Source: Streptosporangium sp. NBC_01756 (GTDB lineage Bacteria > Actinomycetota > Actinomycetes > Streptosporangiales > Streptosporangiaceae). Taken from it: DNA of 64,000 nucleotides. A program made the translations under genes and the position numbers. The notes beneath the pieces were generated by a model. It was not told where the DNA came from, ran no database searches, and saw only the letters and a program-made list of their open reading frames with translations. How positions within the stretch are numbered: the stretch's first letter is position 1; every line of letters starts with the position of its first letter. This document shows, in pieces, positions 48,298-56,003 of the stretch. The stretch lies in assembly GCF_035917975.1 (NCBI RefSeq), contig NZ_CP109130.1, positions 6,324,001-6,388,000 on the forward strand, written 5' to 3'.

Positions 48298-48636
48298 ATG
48301 GCGGCAACGCGGCGAAACGGGCAGGAACGCATCCCGCCCCACCCGGACATCCGGACGATCGGTCTTCAGCAGGTGCTCGAGGCCCTGGTCGATCCGGTGC
48401 GCCGCCTGATCGTCAGTGAGCTGTACGCGGCCGGCCACGACTTCAGCTGCGGCACGATCGATCTGCCGGTCAGCAAGTCCACCGCCACCCACCACTTCAA
48501 CGTGCTGCGCGAGGCCGGCCTCATTCGCCAGTACTACGTCGGCACCTCCCGCATGAACGCGCTATGTCGCGACGAGGTCGACGGAGCGTTCCCAGGGCTT
48601 CTCGACGCACTGGTGGCCAAGCGCGACCGGGATTGA
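48298..48636 (+). CDS. ArsR family transcriptional regulator
   Basis: 112 residues from ATG 48298 with GGAGG about 10 nt upstream. QQVLEALVDPVRRLIVSELY is the first part of the ArsR winged helix, and SKSTATHHFNVLREAGLIRQ the recognition helix and wing start. The metal-binding Cys-x-Cys motif of SmtB/ArsR is absent (only single Cys residues), so it likely senses a non-metal signal. Divergent from an MDR oxidoreductase, the classical repressor-target pair for quinone or aldehyde stress. Confidence 0.85.
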   Translation: MAATRRNGQERIPPHPDIRTIGLQQVLEALVDPVRRLIVSELYAAGHDFSCGTIDLPVSKSTATHHFNVLREAGLIRQYYVGTSRMNALCRDEVDGAFPGLLDALVAKRDRD

Positions 48637-48711
48637 ACCGCCCGCACCGCGTCGCGAGGGGATCTCGCCGGGTGCTGTGGTAAACGCGCCTCCCGGCGGT
48701 TCGACGCCCTT

Positions 48712-48855
48712 CGCTCGCGCGGGCCGCTCACGTATGTCGCAGGCCCGCGCCGCTCGCGCGGGCCGCTCGCGTATGGCGCCCGCTCGTGCCGCTCGCGCGG
48801 GCCGCTCGCGTATGTCCCATGCCCGTGCCGCTCACATGTGCGGTTCACGTGTGTC
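48712..48855. repeat. 39-bp tandem repeat, about 3.7 copies
   Basis: Copies start at 48712, 48751 and 48790, each exactly 39 bp, followed by a decayed fourth at 48829. Shared cores include CGCTCGCGCGGGCCGCTC and CGTATG. The array lies between the convergent ArsR and MarR genes; its end adjoins the MarR stop. Because 39 is a multiple of 3, open frames run through it on both strands with 13-residue repeats, yet no gene is supported. Confidence 0.8.
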
Positions 48856-48857
48856 GA

Positions 48858-49334
48858 TCAGCCGAGTGGCGGCTCGCCGAAGCTGTGGGAGATCCAGGCC
48901 GTGTCGTGCTGGGCGAGAAGCCGCGTGACGGTCGATGCCAGCCGCTCCCGGTCGGCGTCCGGCAGCTCGCCTGCCAGGGTGTCCAGCCGTCCGGTCACAT
49001 CCCGGTGCGACTCGATGGCGAGCCGCGAGCCCTCGTCGGTCAGCGTGACCCGGCAGGCGCGCCGGTCGCGGCCGTCGCGGACCCGGGAGACCAGGCCGCG
49101 CCGCTCCACCCGGTCCACCAGCCCGGTGAGGCTGGACCTCTCCAGGTGAAGGAGCCGGCTGAGCTCGGTCATGCCGACCGGGCCGCCGACCAGTATGCAG
49201 AGGAGCTGCGTCTGCTGCGGGGTGATGTCGTGGTCGCGGCTCACGTCGGCGAACACATGCTGCACCAGATGCGACATCCGCACCAGCGCGGCGGCGAATC
49301 CCAGCTCCTCGGTTGCCTCGGACGTCGTGGTCAT
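48858..49334 (-). CDS. MarR family transcriptional regulator
   Basis: 158 residues. The winged helix has DITPQQTQLLCILVGGPVGMTELSRLLHLERSSLTGLVDRVERRGLVSRV and the wing RDGRDRRACRVTLTDEG (about 40-108). The recognition helix includes ERSSLTGLVDRV. It is divergent from an MFS exporter across three near-identical palindromic sites, the normal arrangement for a MarR repressor of a drug pump that responds to the pump's substrates. Confidence 0.92.
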   Translation of the reverse strand: MTTTSEATEELGFAAALVRMSHLVQHVFADVSRDHDITPQQTQLLCILVGGPVGMTELSRLLHLERSSLTGLVDRVERRGLVSRVRDGRDRRACRVTLTDEGSRLAIESHRDVTGRLDTLAGELPDADRERLASTVTRLLAQHDTAWISHSFGEPPLG

Positions 49335-49368
49335 GGCACCTCCCGATCTCGAGTGTAGTTGACGATGT

Positions 49369-49419
49369 TTCGTTCTACGAACTAATCTATTTCGTATAGC
49401 GAATATTTCGTCTTACGAA
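49369..49419. promoter_or_regulatory. three MarR-type operator palindromes
   Basis: TTCGTTCTACGAA (49369-49381), TTCGTATAGCGAA (49391-49403) and TTCGTCTTACGAA (49407-49419) share TTCGTnnnrCGAA. Spacing start to start is 22 then 16 bp, about two and one and a half turns. The 98-bp gap between MarR and the MFS gene is unusually AT-rich. The three sites probably allow cooperative repression of both promoters. Confidence 0.75.
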
Positions 49420-49432
49420 GTAGAGGTGTTCC

Positions 49433-50935
49433 ATGACCGCGAACGTACAGCCGGGCGGTGAGCCGACCGCCAGGCAGGCGAACGGCGTCCCGCCGGACTC
49501 CGCGCCGGACTCCGGCCCGAGCGGCACCAAGACCCTGATCGCGCTGTCCGCGGCGGTCTTCGGTTACGCCCTCATGCAGACCGTGGTGGTACCGGCCCTG
49601 CGGCTGCTGGAGCGCGAGCTGGACACCACCCCCACCTGGTCCGCCTGGATCCTCAGCGCGTTCCTGCTCTCCAGCGCCGTGCTGACCCCGCTCCTCGGCC
49701 GCCTGGGCGACCTGTACGGCAAGCGGCAAGTGATGATCGCCGTGCTCATCGCATACGCGGTCGGAATGGTCGCGGCGTCGGCGTCCCAGAACATCGGCCA
49801 GCTCATCGCCGCCCGCGTCATCCAGGGCGCCGCGCTGTCGGTGGTGCCGCTGTCAATGGCGATCCTGCGCGAGGCGCTGCCCCGTGAACGGCTGCCGTTC
49901 GCGATGGGACTGGTCTCCGGCATCGTCGGGGCCGGTGCGGGGGCAGGCCTGGTGATCGGCGGGCTGCTGGCCGACTACCTGTCCTGGCGGTACCTGTTCG
50001 TGCTCGGCGCGCTGCTCGCGGTGATCAGCCTGCTGCTGGTGCTGCGGTGGGTGCGCGCGAGCCGGCATACCGCGACCGGCGGGCTCGACATCCCCGGCGC
50101 GGTGCTGCTCGGCCTCAGCCTGGTCGCGGTGCTGCTCGCCCTCACCCAGGGGCCGTCCTGGGGCTGGACCTCGGTGCCGGTGCTCGGCCTCTTCGTGCTC
50201 GGTGTGCTGCTGTTCGCCGTGCTCATGGCGGTGGAACGGCGCAAGTCCGACGCGCTCATCGACGTCAGCGAGCTGACCGACCGGCCGATGACGGTGACGC
50301 ACCTCGCCGCCCTGCTGTTCGGCGCGGCGTCATACTTCTTCTACCTGGGAATGCCGCTCTTCGCCCAGCAGCAGCCGGGTTCGGGCGGCGTCGGCTTCGG
50401 GGCCTCCGTCACCATGGCCGGACTGCTGATGCTCCCGGGCATGCTGGCCATCATCCCGGCGAGCATGGCCGTCGGCCGCATCGCCACCGCGTACGGCCCG
50501 CGCTGGCCGTTGGCGGGCGGATTCGTGCTGTTCACCGTGGGATCGGTGCTGCTCGCCTCCGCCCACGCCGCCGAGTGGGAGCACCTGGTGTTCTACGCGA
50601 TCGTCGGGGCGGGGTCCGGACTGATCATGGGCGCGCTGCCCAAGCTGATCGCCGACATCGTGCCGTTGACCCGGACCGGCACCGCCAACGGCATCAACAA
50701 CATCGCCCGTACCGGCGGCAGCGTCATCGGCAGTCAGCTCGCCGCCGCGGTGATGGCCTCCAGCGTCGTCTCCCGGGCCGCCGGGGTGCCCGACTCCGCG
50801 TTCACCACCCTGTTCTGGCTGGGCGCGGTCGCGGCCGTCCTCGGGGTGGTGATCTCGCCCCTCGCCGTACGGCGCGCCGCAGCCACGACCGCACCCAACG
50901 CTCCGCAACCGGCTGAGCAAGGACTCCAGCGGTAG
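49433..50935 (+). CDS. MFS multidrug exporter (DHA2/EmrB-like)
   Basis: 500 residues with GAGG upstream. About 14 hydrophobic segments are visible from residue 33 (LIALSAAVFGYALMQTVVVP) to 480, as in DHA2 exporters. Motif A is GRLGDLYGKRQVM (about 87-100). Motif C-like GLVSGIVGAGAGAGLVIGG lies at about 158-180. It expels drugs by proton antiport. Regulated by the divergent MarR gene. PPOX and LLM genes follow 78 nt downstream and may share the transcript. Confidence 0.9.
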   Translation: MTANVQPGGEPTARQANGVPPDSAPDSGPSGTKTLIALSAAVFGYALMQTVVVPALRLLERELDTTPTWSAWILSAFLLSSAVLTPLLGRLGDLYGKRQVMIAVLIAYAVGMVAASASQNIGQLIAARVIQGAALSVVPLSMAILREALPRERLPFAMGLVSGIVGAGAGAGLVIGGLLADYLSWRYLFVLGALLAVISLLLVLRWVRASRHTATGGLDIPGAVLLGLSLVAVLLALTQGPSWGWTSVPVLGLFVLGVLLFAVLMAVERRKSDALIDVSELTDRPMTVTHLAALLFGAASYFFYLGMPLFAQQQPGSGGVGFGASVTMAGLLMLPGMLAIIPASMAVGRIATAYGPRWPLAGGFVLFTVGSVLLASAHAAEWEHLVFYAIVGAGSGLIMGALPKLIADIVPLTRTGTANGINNIARTGGSVIGSQLAAAVMASSVVSRAAGVPDSAFTTLFWLGAVAAVLGVVISPLAVRRAAATTAPNAPQPAEQGLQR

Positions 50936-51013
50936 GCACGGCGTTTCCAGTCGGACGGACATGTGACTTCCCCCACGGCTGAAGCCCGGGGTCTCCACGC
51001 TCAAGGAAAATCG

Positions 51014-51415
51014 ATGAGTATCTTCACCAACCTCGAACTCGCCTACCTGCATGGCGAACGCCTGCTCGGGAGGCTGGCCACCGTCGGACCGGACGGCATG
51101 CCGCACGTCGCACCGGTCGGCTGGTCCCTCGACGGCGCGGGCCTGGTCATCGAGATCAGCGGCCGTAACTTCGGCCGGTCCAAGAAGTTCCGGGACGTGG
51201 CACGCACCGGCCGCGCGGCCCTGGTCGTCGATGACGTGCTGCCGCCGTGGCGGCCACGGGGCGTGGAGGTGCGCGGCCGCGCCGAGGCCGTCCCCGGCGC
51301 CCAGGCGCGGATCCTGCTGTATCCGACGCGGATCGTCAGCTGGGGCCTGGAGAGCGGCCAGACCATTGAGGACACCTACCGCGCCCGCGACGTCGAAGGG
51401 ACCGTCGATGCCTGA
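51014..51415 (+). CDS. PPOX-class F420-dependent protein
   Basis: 133 residues with AAGGAAA about 6 nt upstream. YLHGERLLGRLATVGPDGMP and HVAPVGWSLDGAGLVIEISG, then SKKFRDVARTGRAALVVDDVL, show a split beta-barrel of the pyridoxamine-oxidase-like flavin/deazaflavin fold, with F420-type features. The final part is GRAEAVPGAQARI. Its stop overlaps the next gene's start by 8 nt, so it is coupled to the LLM reductase. Substrate unknown. Confidence 0.82.
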   Translation: MSIFTNLELAYLHGERLLGRLATVGPDGMPHVAPVGWSLDGAGLVIEISGRNFGRSKKFRDVARTGRAALVVDDVLPPWRPRGVEVRGRAEAVPGAQARILLYPTRIVSWGLESGQTIEDTYRARDVEGTVDA

Positions 51416-52259
51416 CTACGGACACGATCTGCTGTTCGCCGCCAACATCATCCCGTCCGCTCCGGACGCGGACGCGGTGGTACGGCTCGCCCAGACCGCC
51501 GAACGCGCGGGCGCGGATCTGATCACCTTCCAGGACCACCCGTACCAACCCGCGTTCCTCGACACCTGGACGCTGCTCTCCTACGTCGCGGCGGCCACGA
51601 GCAGCGTCCGGCTGGCGGGCAACGTCCACCCGCTGCCGTTGCGGCCCCCGGCGGTGCTCGCCCAGAGCGCCGCCAGCCTCGACCTTCTCAGCGGCGGCCG
51701 GTTCGAGCTCGCACTGGGTGCCGGGGCGTTCTGGGACGCCATCGAAGCCATGGGCGGTCCGCGCCGCACAGCGGGCGACTCGGTCACGGCGCTTGAGGAG
51801 GCCATCCAGATCATCCGCGCCCTCTGGGACACCGGCACGCCCGGCGGTGTCCACGTCGACGGGCGGCACTACCAGGTCCGCGGGGCCCATCGCGGTCCTC
51901 GCCCCGCCCATGACATCGGCATCTGGCTCGGTGCGTACGGACCGCGCATGCTCCGGCTGACCGCACGGGTCGCCGACGGCTGGCTCCCGTCTCTCCCGCG
52001 CCTCGGAACCCCCGCCCGGCTCGCCGAGGGCAACGCCGTCATCGACGAGGCCGCCGAAGCGGCGGGTCGATCACCCGGTCAGATCCGCCGCCTGCTCAAC
52101 CTCGGCGACGAACTGCCCGCCGAGTCGATCGCCGATCTCGCCCTCACCTACGGGGTCAGCGTCTTCACACTGATGGTCCACAGCCCCTCGCAGATCCAGC
52201 GGTTCGTCCGCGAGGTCGCTCCGGCCGTCCGCGAACTGGTCGCAAAGGAACGGGCTTGA
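51408..52259 (+). CDS. LLM-class (luciferase-like) F420-dependent oxidoreductase
   Basis: 283 residues from ATG 51408. The TIM-barrel LLM fold has LAQTAERAGADLITFQDHPYQ, LDTWTLLSYVAAATSSVRLAGNV and AQSAASLDLLSGGRFELALGAG (about 80-105), IGIWLGAYGPRMLRLTARVADGW (about 165-190). These enzymes use F420 or FMN to reduce or oxidise small molecules. Downstream a hemerythrin-like gene overlaps by 4 nt, so the three genes form a coupled set beginning with the PPOX gene. Confidence 0.88.
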   Translation: MPDYGHDLLFAANIIPSAPDADAVVRLAQTAERAGADLITFQDHPYQPAFLDTWTLLSYVAAATSSVRLAGNVHPLPLRPPAVLAQSAASLDLLSGGRFELALGAGAFWDAIEAMGGPRRTAGDSVTALEEAIQIIRALWDTGTPGGVHVDGRHYQVRGAHRGPRPAHDIGIWLGAYGPRMLRLTARVADGWLPSLPRLGTPARLAEGNAVIDEAAEAAGRSPGQIRRLLNLGDELPAESIADLALTYGVSVFTLMVHSPSQIQRFVREVAPAVRELVAKERA

Positions 52260-52774
52260 CCACGCTGAAGGGCGCCGACCCCCAGGGCGCCAACCCTCAG
52301 GGGGTGGAACTGGCCCGGCGGCTCGTGACCATCCACGGGCACATGCGCCACGGCCTCGACCAGGTCCGGCACCTGATGGCCGAGGCCGCCGACGGCGGCG
52401 GCGCGACCGAGGCGGTGTCGGCCGCGCTCCGTCTCCGCCGGTCCTGGGTGCTGCGCCGGCAATGCACGAACTTCTGCAGTCTCGTCCAGGGCCACCACAC
52501 GATCGAGGACACCGCGATCTTCCCCGCGCTGCGCCGTATCCAGCCGGAGCTCGCCGCGGTCATCGACCGGCTCGAATCCGAGCACCGCGAACTCGTCGAC
52601 CATCTGGACGCGCTGGAACCCGCCCTCGCGGCACTCCCGGGCGACGCCGCCGCCCGGGCCGCCGCCTCCGCCGCGATCGACAGGCTCACCCGGCATCTGG
52701 ATGATCACCTCCGGTACGAGGAGGCGCACCTCATCCCCGCGATGTCCCGGCTCACCTTCGCCGACGTCCACTGA
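52256..52774 (+). CDS. hemerythrin-like HHE domain protein
   Basis: 172 residues from TTG 52256, preceded by AAGGA 6 nt upstream and overlapping the LLM stop (TTGA). Helical with HHE-type ligands: LVTIHGHMRHGLDQ (about 22-35), VQGHHTIEDTAIFPALRRI (about 80-98), ESEHRELVDHLDAL (about 108-121) and LDDHLRYEEAHLIPAM (about 152-168). Together these would bind a diiron centre for O2 or NO sensing or storage. Its coupling to F420 enzymes hints that it handles oxygen for them; inferred. Confidence 0.85.
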   Translation: MTTLKGADPQGANPQGVELARRLVTIHGHMRHGLDQVRHLMAEAADGGGATEAVSAALRLRRSWVLRRQCTNFCSLVQGHHTIEDTAIFPALRRIQPELAAVIDRLESEHRELVDHLDALEPALAALPGDAAARAAASAAIDRLTRHLDDHLRYEEAHLIPAMSRLTFADVH

Positions 52775-52803
52775 GGCATGTCGTCCATCGACGGCTCCGC
52801 CGC

Positions 52804-52809
52804 TATAAC
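52804..52809 (+). promoter_or_regulatory. -10 hexamer of a probable leaderless promoter
   Basis: TATAAC ends 9 nt before ATG 52819, as for dapB. No Shine-Dalgarno sequence precedes the start. The transcript would begin close to the ATG. Confidence 0.5.
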
Positions 52810-52818
52810 CTGCGTTCC

Positions 52819-53358
52819 ATGACAAGCACGCGACCTGTGACGTCGGCTGAGGTCCGCTGGGCCGAGGCCGGGGAGCTCCCCGGCCTCGTCGCGGTGGAGC
52901 ACGCCGCCGATGGGGTGTTCGCCCAGATGGGGATCGCCTTCCCGGCGGGGACCACCATGATCGAGGAGACCGACGACCCGTCACGGGTCCTGGTCGCCGG
53001 TGCCCCGCCGGTCGGTTTCGCGATGATCGGCTGGGTCGACGGGCTGGTCCACCTCGACCAGCTCGCGGTCCATCCGGACCACGGCCGGCAGGGCATCGGC
53101 GGGCGCCTGCTGGAGGCGGTCTGCGACCACGCCGCCTCGACCGGTTCGGCGGCGGTGACGCTGACGACCTTCCGCGACGTGCCGTGGAACGGGCCGTGGT
53201 ACGCCCAGCGGGGTTTCACCGTGCTCGACCCGGCCGAGTGGGGGCCGGAGCTGGCCGTGCTGGTGGCCCATGAGCGGGAGCTGGGCATCGAGCTCGCGCC
53301 GCGCGTCGTGATGCGCCGGCTGCTTTCCGGGGAGGCCGGAGGCTCAGGGCCTCGGTGA
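52819..53358 (+). CDS. GNAT family N-acetyltransferase
   Basis: 179 residues. VRWAEAGELPGLVAVEHAAD begins the GNAT fold. The acetyl-CoA motif is LDQLAVHPDHGRQGIGGRLLEA (about 72-95, with RQGIGG). WYAQRGFTVLDPAEWGPELAVL follows at about 130-150, a typical late GNAT signature. It is a small-molecule-type acetyltransferase. It is probably transcribed from its own leaderless promoter at 52804, and a perfect 34-bp palindrome at its 3' end isolates it from the convergent oxidoreductase. Confidence 0.88.
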   Translation: MTSTRPVTSAEVRWAEAGELPGLVAVEHAADGVFAQMGIAFPAGTTMIEETDDPSRVLVAGAPPVGFAMIGWVDGLVHLDQLAVHPDHGRQGIGGRLLEAVCDHAASTGSAAVTLTTFRDVPWNGPWYAQRGFTVLDPAEWGPELAVLVAHERELGIELAPRVVMRRLLSGEAGGSGPR

Positions 53359-53392
53359 GGCGGCTCCCCCGGACCGGTCCGGGGGAGCCGCC
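53359..53392. terminator. 34-bp perfect palindrome, bidirectional terminator
   Basis: GGCGGCTCCCCCGGACC (53359-53375) is directly followed by its reverse complement (53376-53392), 1 nt after the GNAT stop. The hairpin loop would come from the inner bases. It sits between convergent genes. Confidence 0.75.
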
Positions 53393-53484
53393 GCGATCCG
53401 GGCCGCAGCCGCTCCGGGGAGCCGTGCTTCCGTCTGCGCCGGGCTCCGGTCGGCGGCCGTACGGCGCCGCGGTCCGTTCGGCGA

Positions 53485-54609
53485 TCAGCGGCGGGTCCCC
53501 GCGCCTCGTTCGCCGGCCTTCCGCAGGATCTCCTCGGCATCGTCGACCGGCGGGCGGATCGCGTTCAGAATCATGTCCTTCCGCTCCTTCGCCTCCGCTC
53601 CGGTCAGCCGCACCTCGCGCTCCCAGCCCGCGGTGGTGACGGCGCCGGCGGCCCCGAGGTCAAGGCAGGTGACGTACGGATCGGGCGCGAAATCCATCAG
53701 CGGCAGCCCGAGCAGGTCGGCGGCGGCGTTGTGACCGGCGACCTTCCCCATCGGGATGGCGTGCTGGCAGCTCTGCAGGACATGGTGGTCCGGATCGGCG
53801 TGGGCGGCGGCGATGTCGCCGGCGGCGAAGACGTCACCGGAGACCCGCAGCCACCGGTCGACCACCAGCCGGCCCAGCCGGTCCCGGTCGCCGGGGATCT
53901 GCGAGGTGAGCGGGCTGGCCAGCACTCCCGCCGTCCACACGACCGCGTCGGCCGCGATCCGCGTGCCGTCGGCCAGGACCGCGCCCTCGCCGTCCACGGC
54001 GGCGAGGCTCGTACCGAGGCGCGTCCGGACTCCGAGCTCGGCCAGGGCCGCCTCGATCACGGGGCGCGGGCCGGGTCCGAGGTCGGGCCCGATGACATCC
54101 GAGCGCTCCACCAGCACCACGTTCCCGCGGCTCGCCAGCTCGGTGGCGACCTCCAATCCGGTGAACCCCGCTCCGACGACCACGGCCGTGAACCCGTCCC
54201 GCCCTCTCAGACGGGCTTCGAGCCGGGCCGTGCCCTCAGCGGTGTCGACGTCGAACAACTGCTCGGCTCCGGGTAGCCCCGGCCGGGTCAGGCGACTGCC
54301 GGCCGCGAGCACGAGGCGGTCGTAGCCGATCGAGCGGCCGTCCGCGACGATCCGGCGCCCGGCGGTGTCGATCCTGGTCACCGCCGCGCGCAGGTGCTCG
54401 ACGTCCACCGGCGCCAGGATCCGCTTCAGCGGCACCCGGGAACCGTCCGGGTCGAGCCGGTGCAGCAGGGGGCGCAGCACGAGGTCCTCGTCCGGTGCGA
54501 CGAGCGTGATGCGCAGGTCCTTCTCGTCACCGCGCACGCGTGCCGCCGCGGCGGCACTCCAGACACCGGCGAAGCCGCCTCCGATGATCACAATATGTGA
54601 CATTTTCAT
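53485..54609 (-). CDS. type II NADH dehydrogenase-like FAD oxidoreductase
   Basis: 374 residues. HIVIIGGGFAGVWSAAAAARV is the FAD motif (about 5-25). YDRLVLAAGS, the NAD(P)-motif FTAVVVGAGFTGLEVATELAS (about 140-160) and DVFAAGDIAAAHADP (about 265-280) are typical of NDH-2 and related pyridine-nucleotide disulfide-like reductases. It lacks the redox-active CxxxxC of disulfide reductases. It would feed electrons to menaquinone, consistent with MenA upstream on the same strand. Between them lies a 14-bp tandem repeat at 54704. Confidence 0.85.
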   Translation of the reverse strand: MKMSHIVIIGGGFAGVWSAAAAARVRGDEKDLRITLVAPDEDLVLRPLLHRLDPDGSRVPLKRILAPVDVEHLRAAVTRIDTAGRRIVADGRSIGYDRLVLAAGSRLTRPGLPGAEQLFDVDTAEGTARLEARLRGRDGFTAVVVGAGFTGLEVATELASRGNVVLVERSDVIGPDLGPGPRPVIEAALAELGVRTRLGTSLAAVDGEGAVLADGTRIAADAVVWTAGVLASPLTSQIPGDRDRLGRLVVDRWLRVSGDVFAAGDIAAAHADPDHHVLQSCQHAIPMGKVAGHNAAADLLGLPLMDFAPDPYVTCLDLGAAGAVTTAGWEREVRLTGAEAKERKDMILNAIRPPVDDAEEILRKAGERGAGTRR

Positions 54610-54703
54610 CCTCTCCCAGGTTTCTCAGAGAGGACGAGACGAAACGGCCCACTGTGACATCGCGGCCCCTCGGCTCCTCATGCGACGTTCCTTGGCGGGG
54701 GTC

Positions 54704-54843
54704 GCGAACCGACGATCGTGAACCGGAGGCCGTGAACCGGAGGCCGTGAACCGGAGGGCGTGAACCGGAGGGCGTGAACCGGTGACCGTGAACCGGAGGG
54801 CGTGAACTGGAGGCCGTGAACCGGAGGGCGCGAACCGGCGGCC
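54704..54843. repeat. 14-bp tandem repeat, ten units
   Basis: Ten consecutive units of exactly 14 bp fill 54704-54843, consensus GTGAACCGGAGGsC; units at 54718, 54732, 54746, 54760, 54774, 54788, 54802 and 54816 are nearly identical, and the two at the ends are diverged. Period 14 is not a multiple of 3 and no frame continues, so it is non-coding. It lies between menA and the NADH dehydrogenase-like gene, in the latter's upstream region. Confidence 0.9.
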
Positions 54844-54884
54844 GAGGACCCGAGGTCGCCGGGGCGGCCTCCAGAGTGATCGTT

Positions 54885-55763
54885 CTACAGCGCCTGGAGC
54901 GCCAGGCCGAGGGTGAACAGCGCGCCGTAGACGAGTTGGAAGCGGCCGGTCTGCTGGAGCGTGGCGATCAGGGCGGGGCCGGTCGCGCCCTGCCTGACGG
55001 CTCGCACCGGGCCGATCGCGAGCGGTGTGGCGAGCACGGCGAGGGCGGTGAACGGCTGCCACAGCGCCATGGCCAGCGCGACGGCCAGGGGGAGTGTCAG
55101 GCAGAGGGTGTAGAGGGTGCGGGTGCGGTGATCGCCGAGCACCACGGCCATGGTGCGCTTACCCGCCGGGCCGTCGGTGGCGATGTCACGCAGGTTGTTG
55201 ACCACCAGCATCGCGCAGGCCAGCAGGCCCACCGGGACCGAGGCGGCCAGCGCGGTCCAGGGCAGCCATTCGAGCTGCACGAACGTGGTGCCGGCCACCG
55301 CGACCAGGCCGAAGAACACGAACACCGATATCTCGCCGAGCGCGCGGTAGCCGTAGGGCCGTGAGCCGCCGGTGTAGAACCAGGCCGCCGCGATCGACAG
55401 CGCGCCGACCAGGAGCAGCCACCACGCACCGGTGACCACGACCAGCGCCAGCCCCGCCACCGCGGCGGCCAGGAAGCAGGCCAGGGCCGCACGGAGGACC
55501 TCGCGGGGCGCCGCCGCCGCCGAGCCGACCAGGCGCATGGGGCCGACCCGGTCGTCGTCGGTGCCGCGCACTCCGTCGCTGTAGTCGTTGGCGTAGTTCA
55601 CGCCGATCTGCAGGGCGAGCGCCACGAACAGGGCGAGCAGGGCCCGCCACCAGACTGCTCCGCCGTATCCGATCGCGACGCCCGTGCCGACGGCGACGGG
55701 GACGACGGCGGCGGGAAGGGTGCGCGGACGGGCTCCGGCGATCCACTGGCTCGGGGTGGCCAT
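54885..55763 (-). CDS. menA: 1,4-dihydroxy-2-naphthoate polyprenyltransferase
   Basis: 292 residues, membrane-embedded with about eight or nine helices. WIAGARPRTLPAAVVPVAVG starts the UbiA-type fold; the first Asp-rich motif is NYANDYSDGVRGTDDDR (about 56-72), and the second NNLRDIATDGPAGKRTMAV (about 190-208). It joins 1,4-dihydroxy-2-naphthoate to a polyprenyl chain, giving demethylmenaquinone. Located upstream of an NDH-2-like gene, on the same strand, so both may serve menaquinone-linked respiration. Confidence 0.93.
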   Translation of the reverse strand: MATPSQWIAGARPRTLPAAVVPVAVGTGVAIGYGGAVWWRALLALFVALALQIGVNYANDYSDGVRGTDDDRVGPMRLVGSAAAAPREVLRAALACFLAAAVAGLALVVVTGAWWLLLVGALSIAAAWFYTGGSRPYGYRALGEISVFVFFGLVAVAGTTFVQLEWLPWTALAASVPVGLLACAMLVVNNLRDIATDGPAGKRTMAVVLGDHRTRTLYTLCLTLPLAVALAMALWQPFTALAVLATPLAIGPVRAVRQGATGPALIATLQQTGRFQLVYGALFTLGLALQAL

Positions 55764-56003
55764 GGCGTTGCGGTGTTCCTCTCGGGTGTTTCCTACCGGC
55801 GGTCCGGGAGCATGCCGACTACGTCGGTCCCGGCCCGCCGGCCCTGGGGCGTGGCCGCGGATCCTTCCGCCTGCCGCGGTCTCCGCGGATGGCGCCCCGC
55901 CGCGTTGTCGTCGGCGCTCATGACTCTGTCACAAGCCCCTCCTCCGCTCTGCGGTGCGTCCATCCGGACGATCCTCGCGAAGCCGAGGATCCACGGACGC
56001 GCC

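Noticed and set aside
48534-48848. Repeat-containing protein with 13-residue units (minus strand)
   Set aside because: The frame exists only because the DNA repeat is 39 bp long. It overlaps the ArsR gene and has no start signal.
48712-48855. Possible CRISPR array
   Set aside because: Units abut without unique spacers and are not palindromic repeats; no cas genes are near. The same holds for the arrays at 27744 and 54704.
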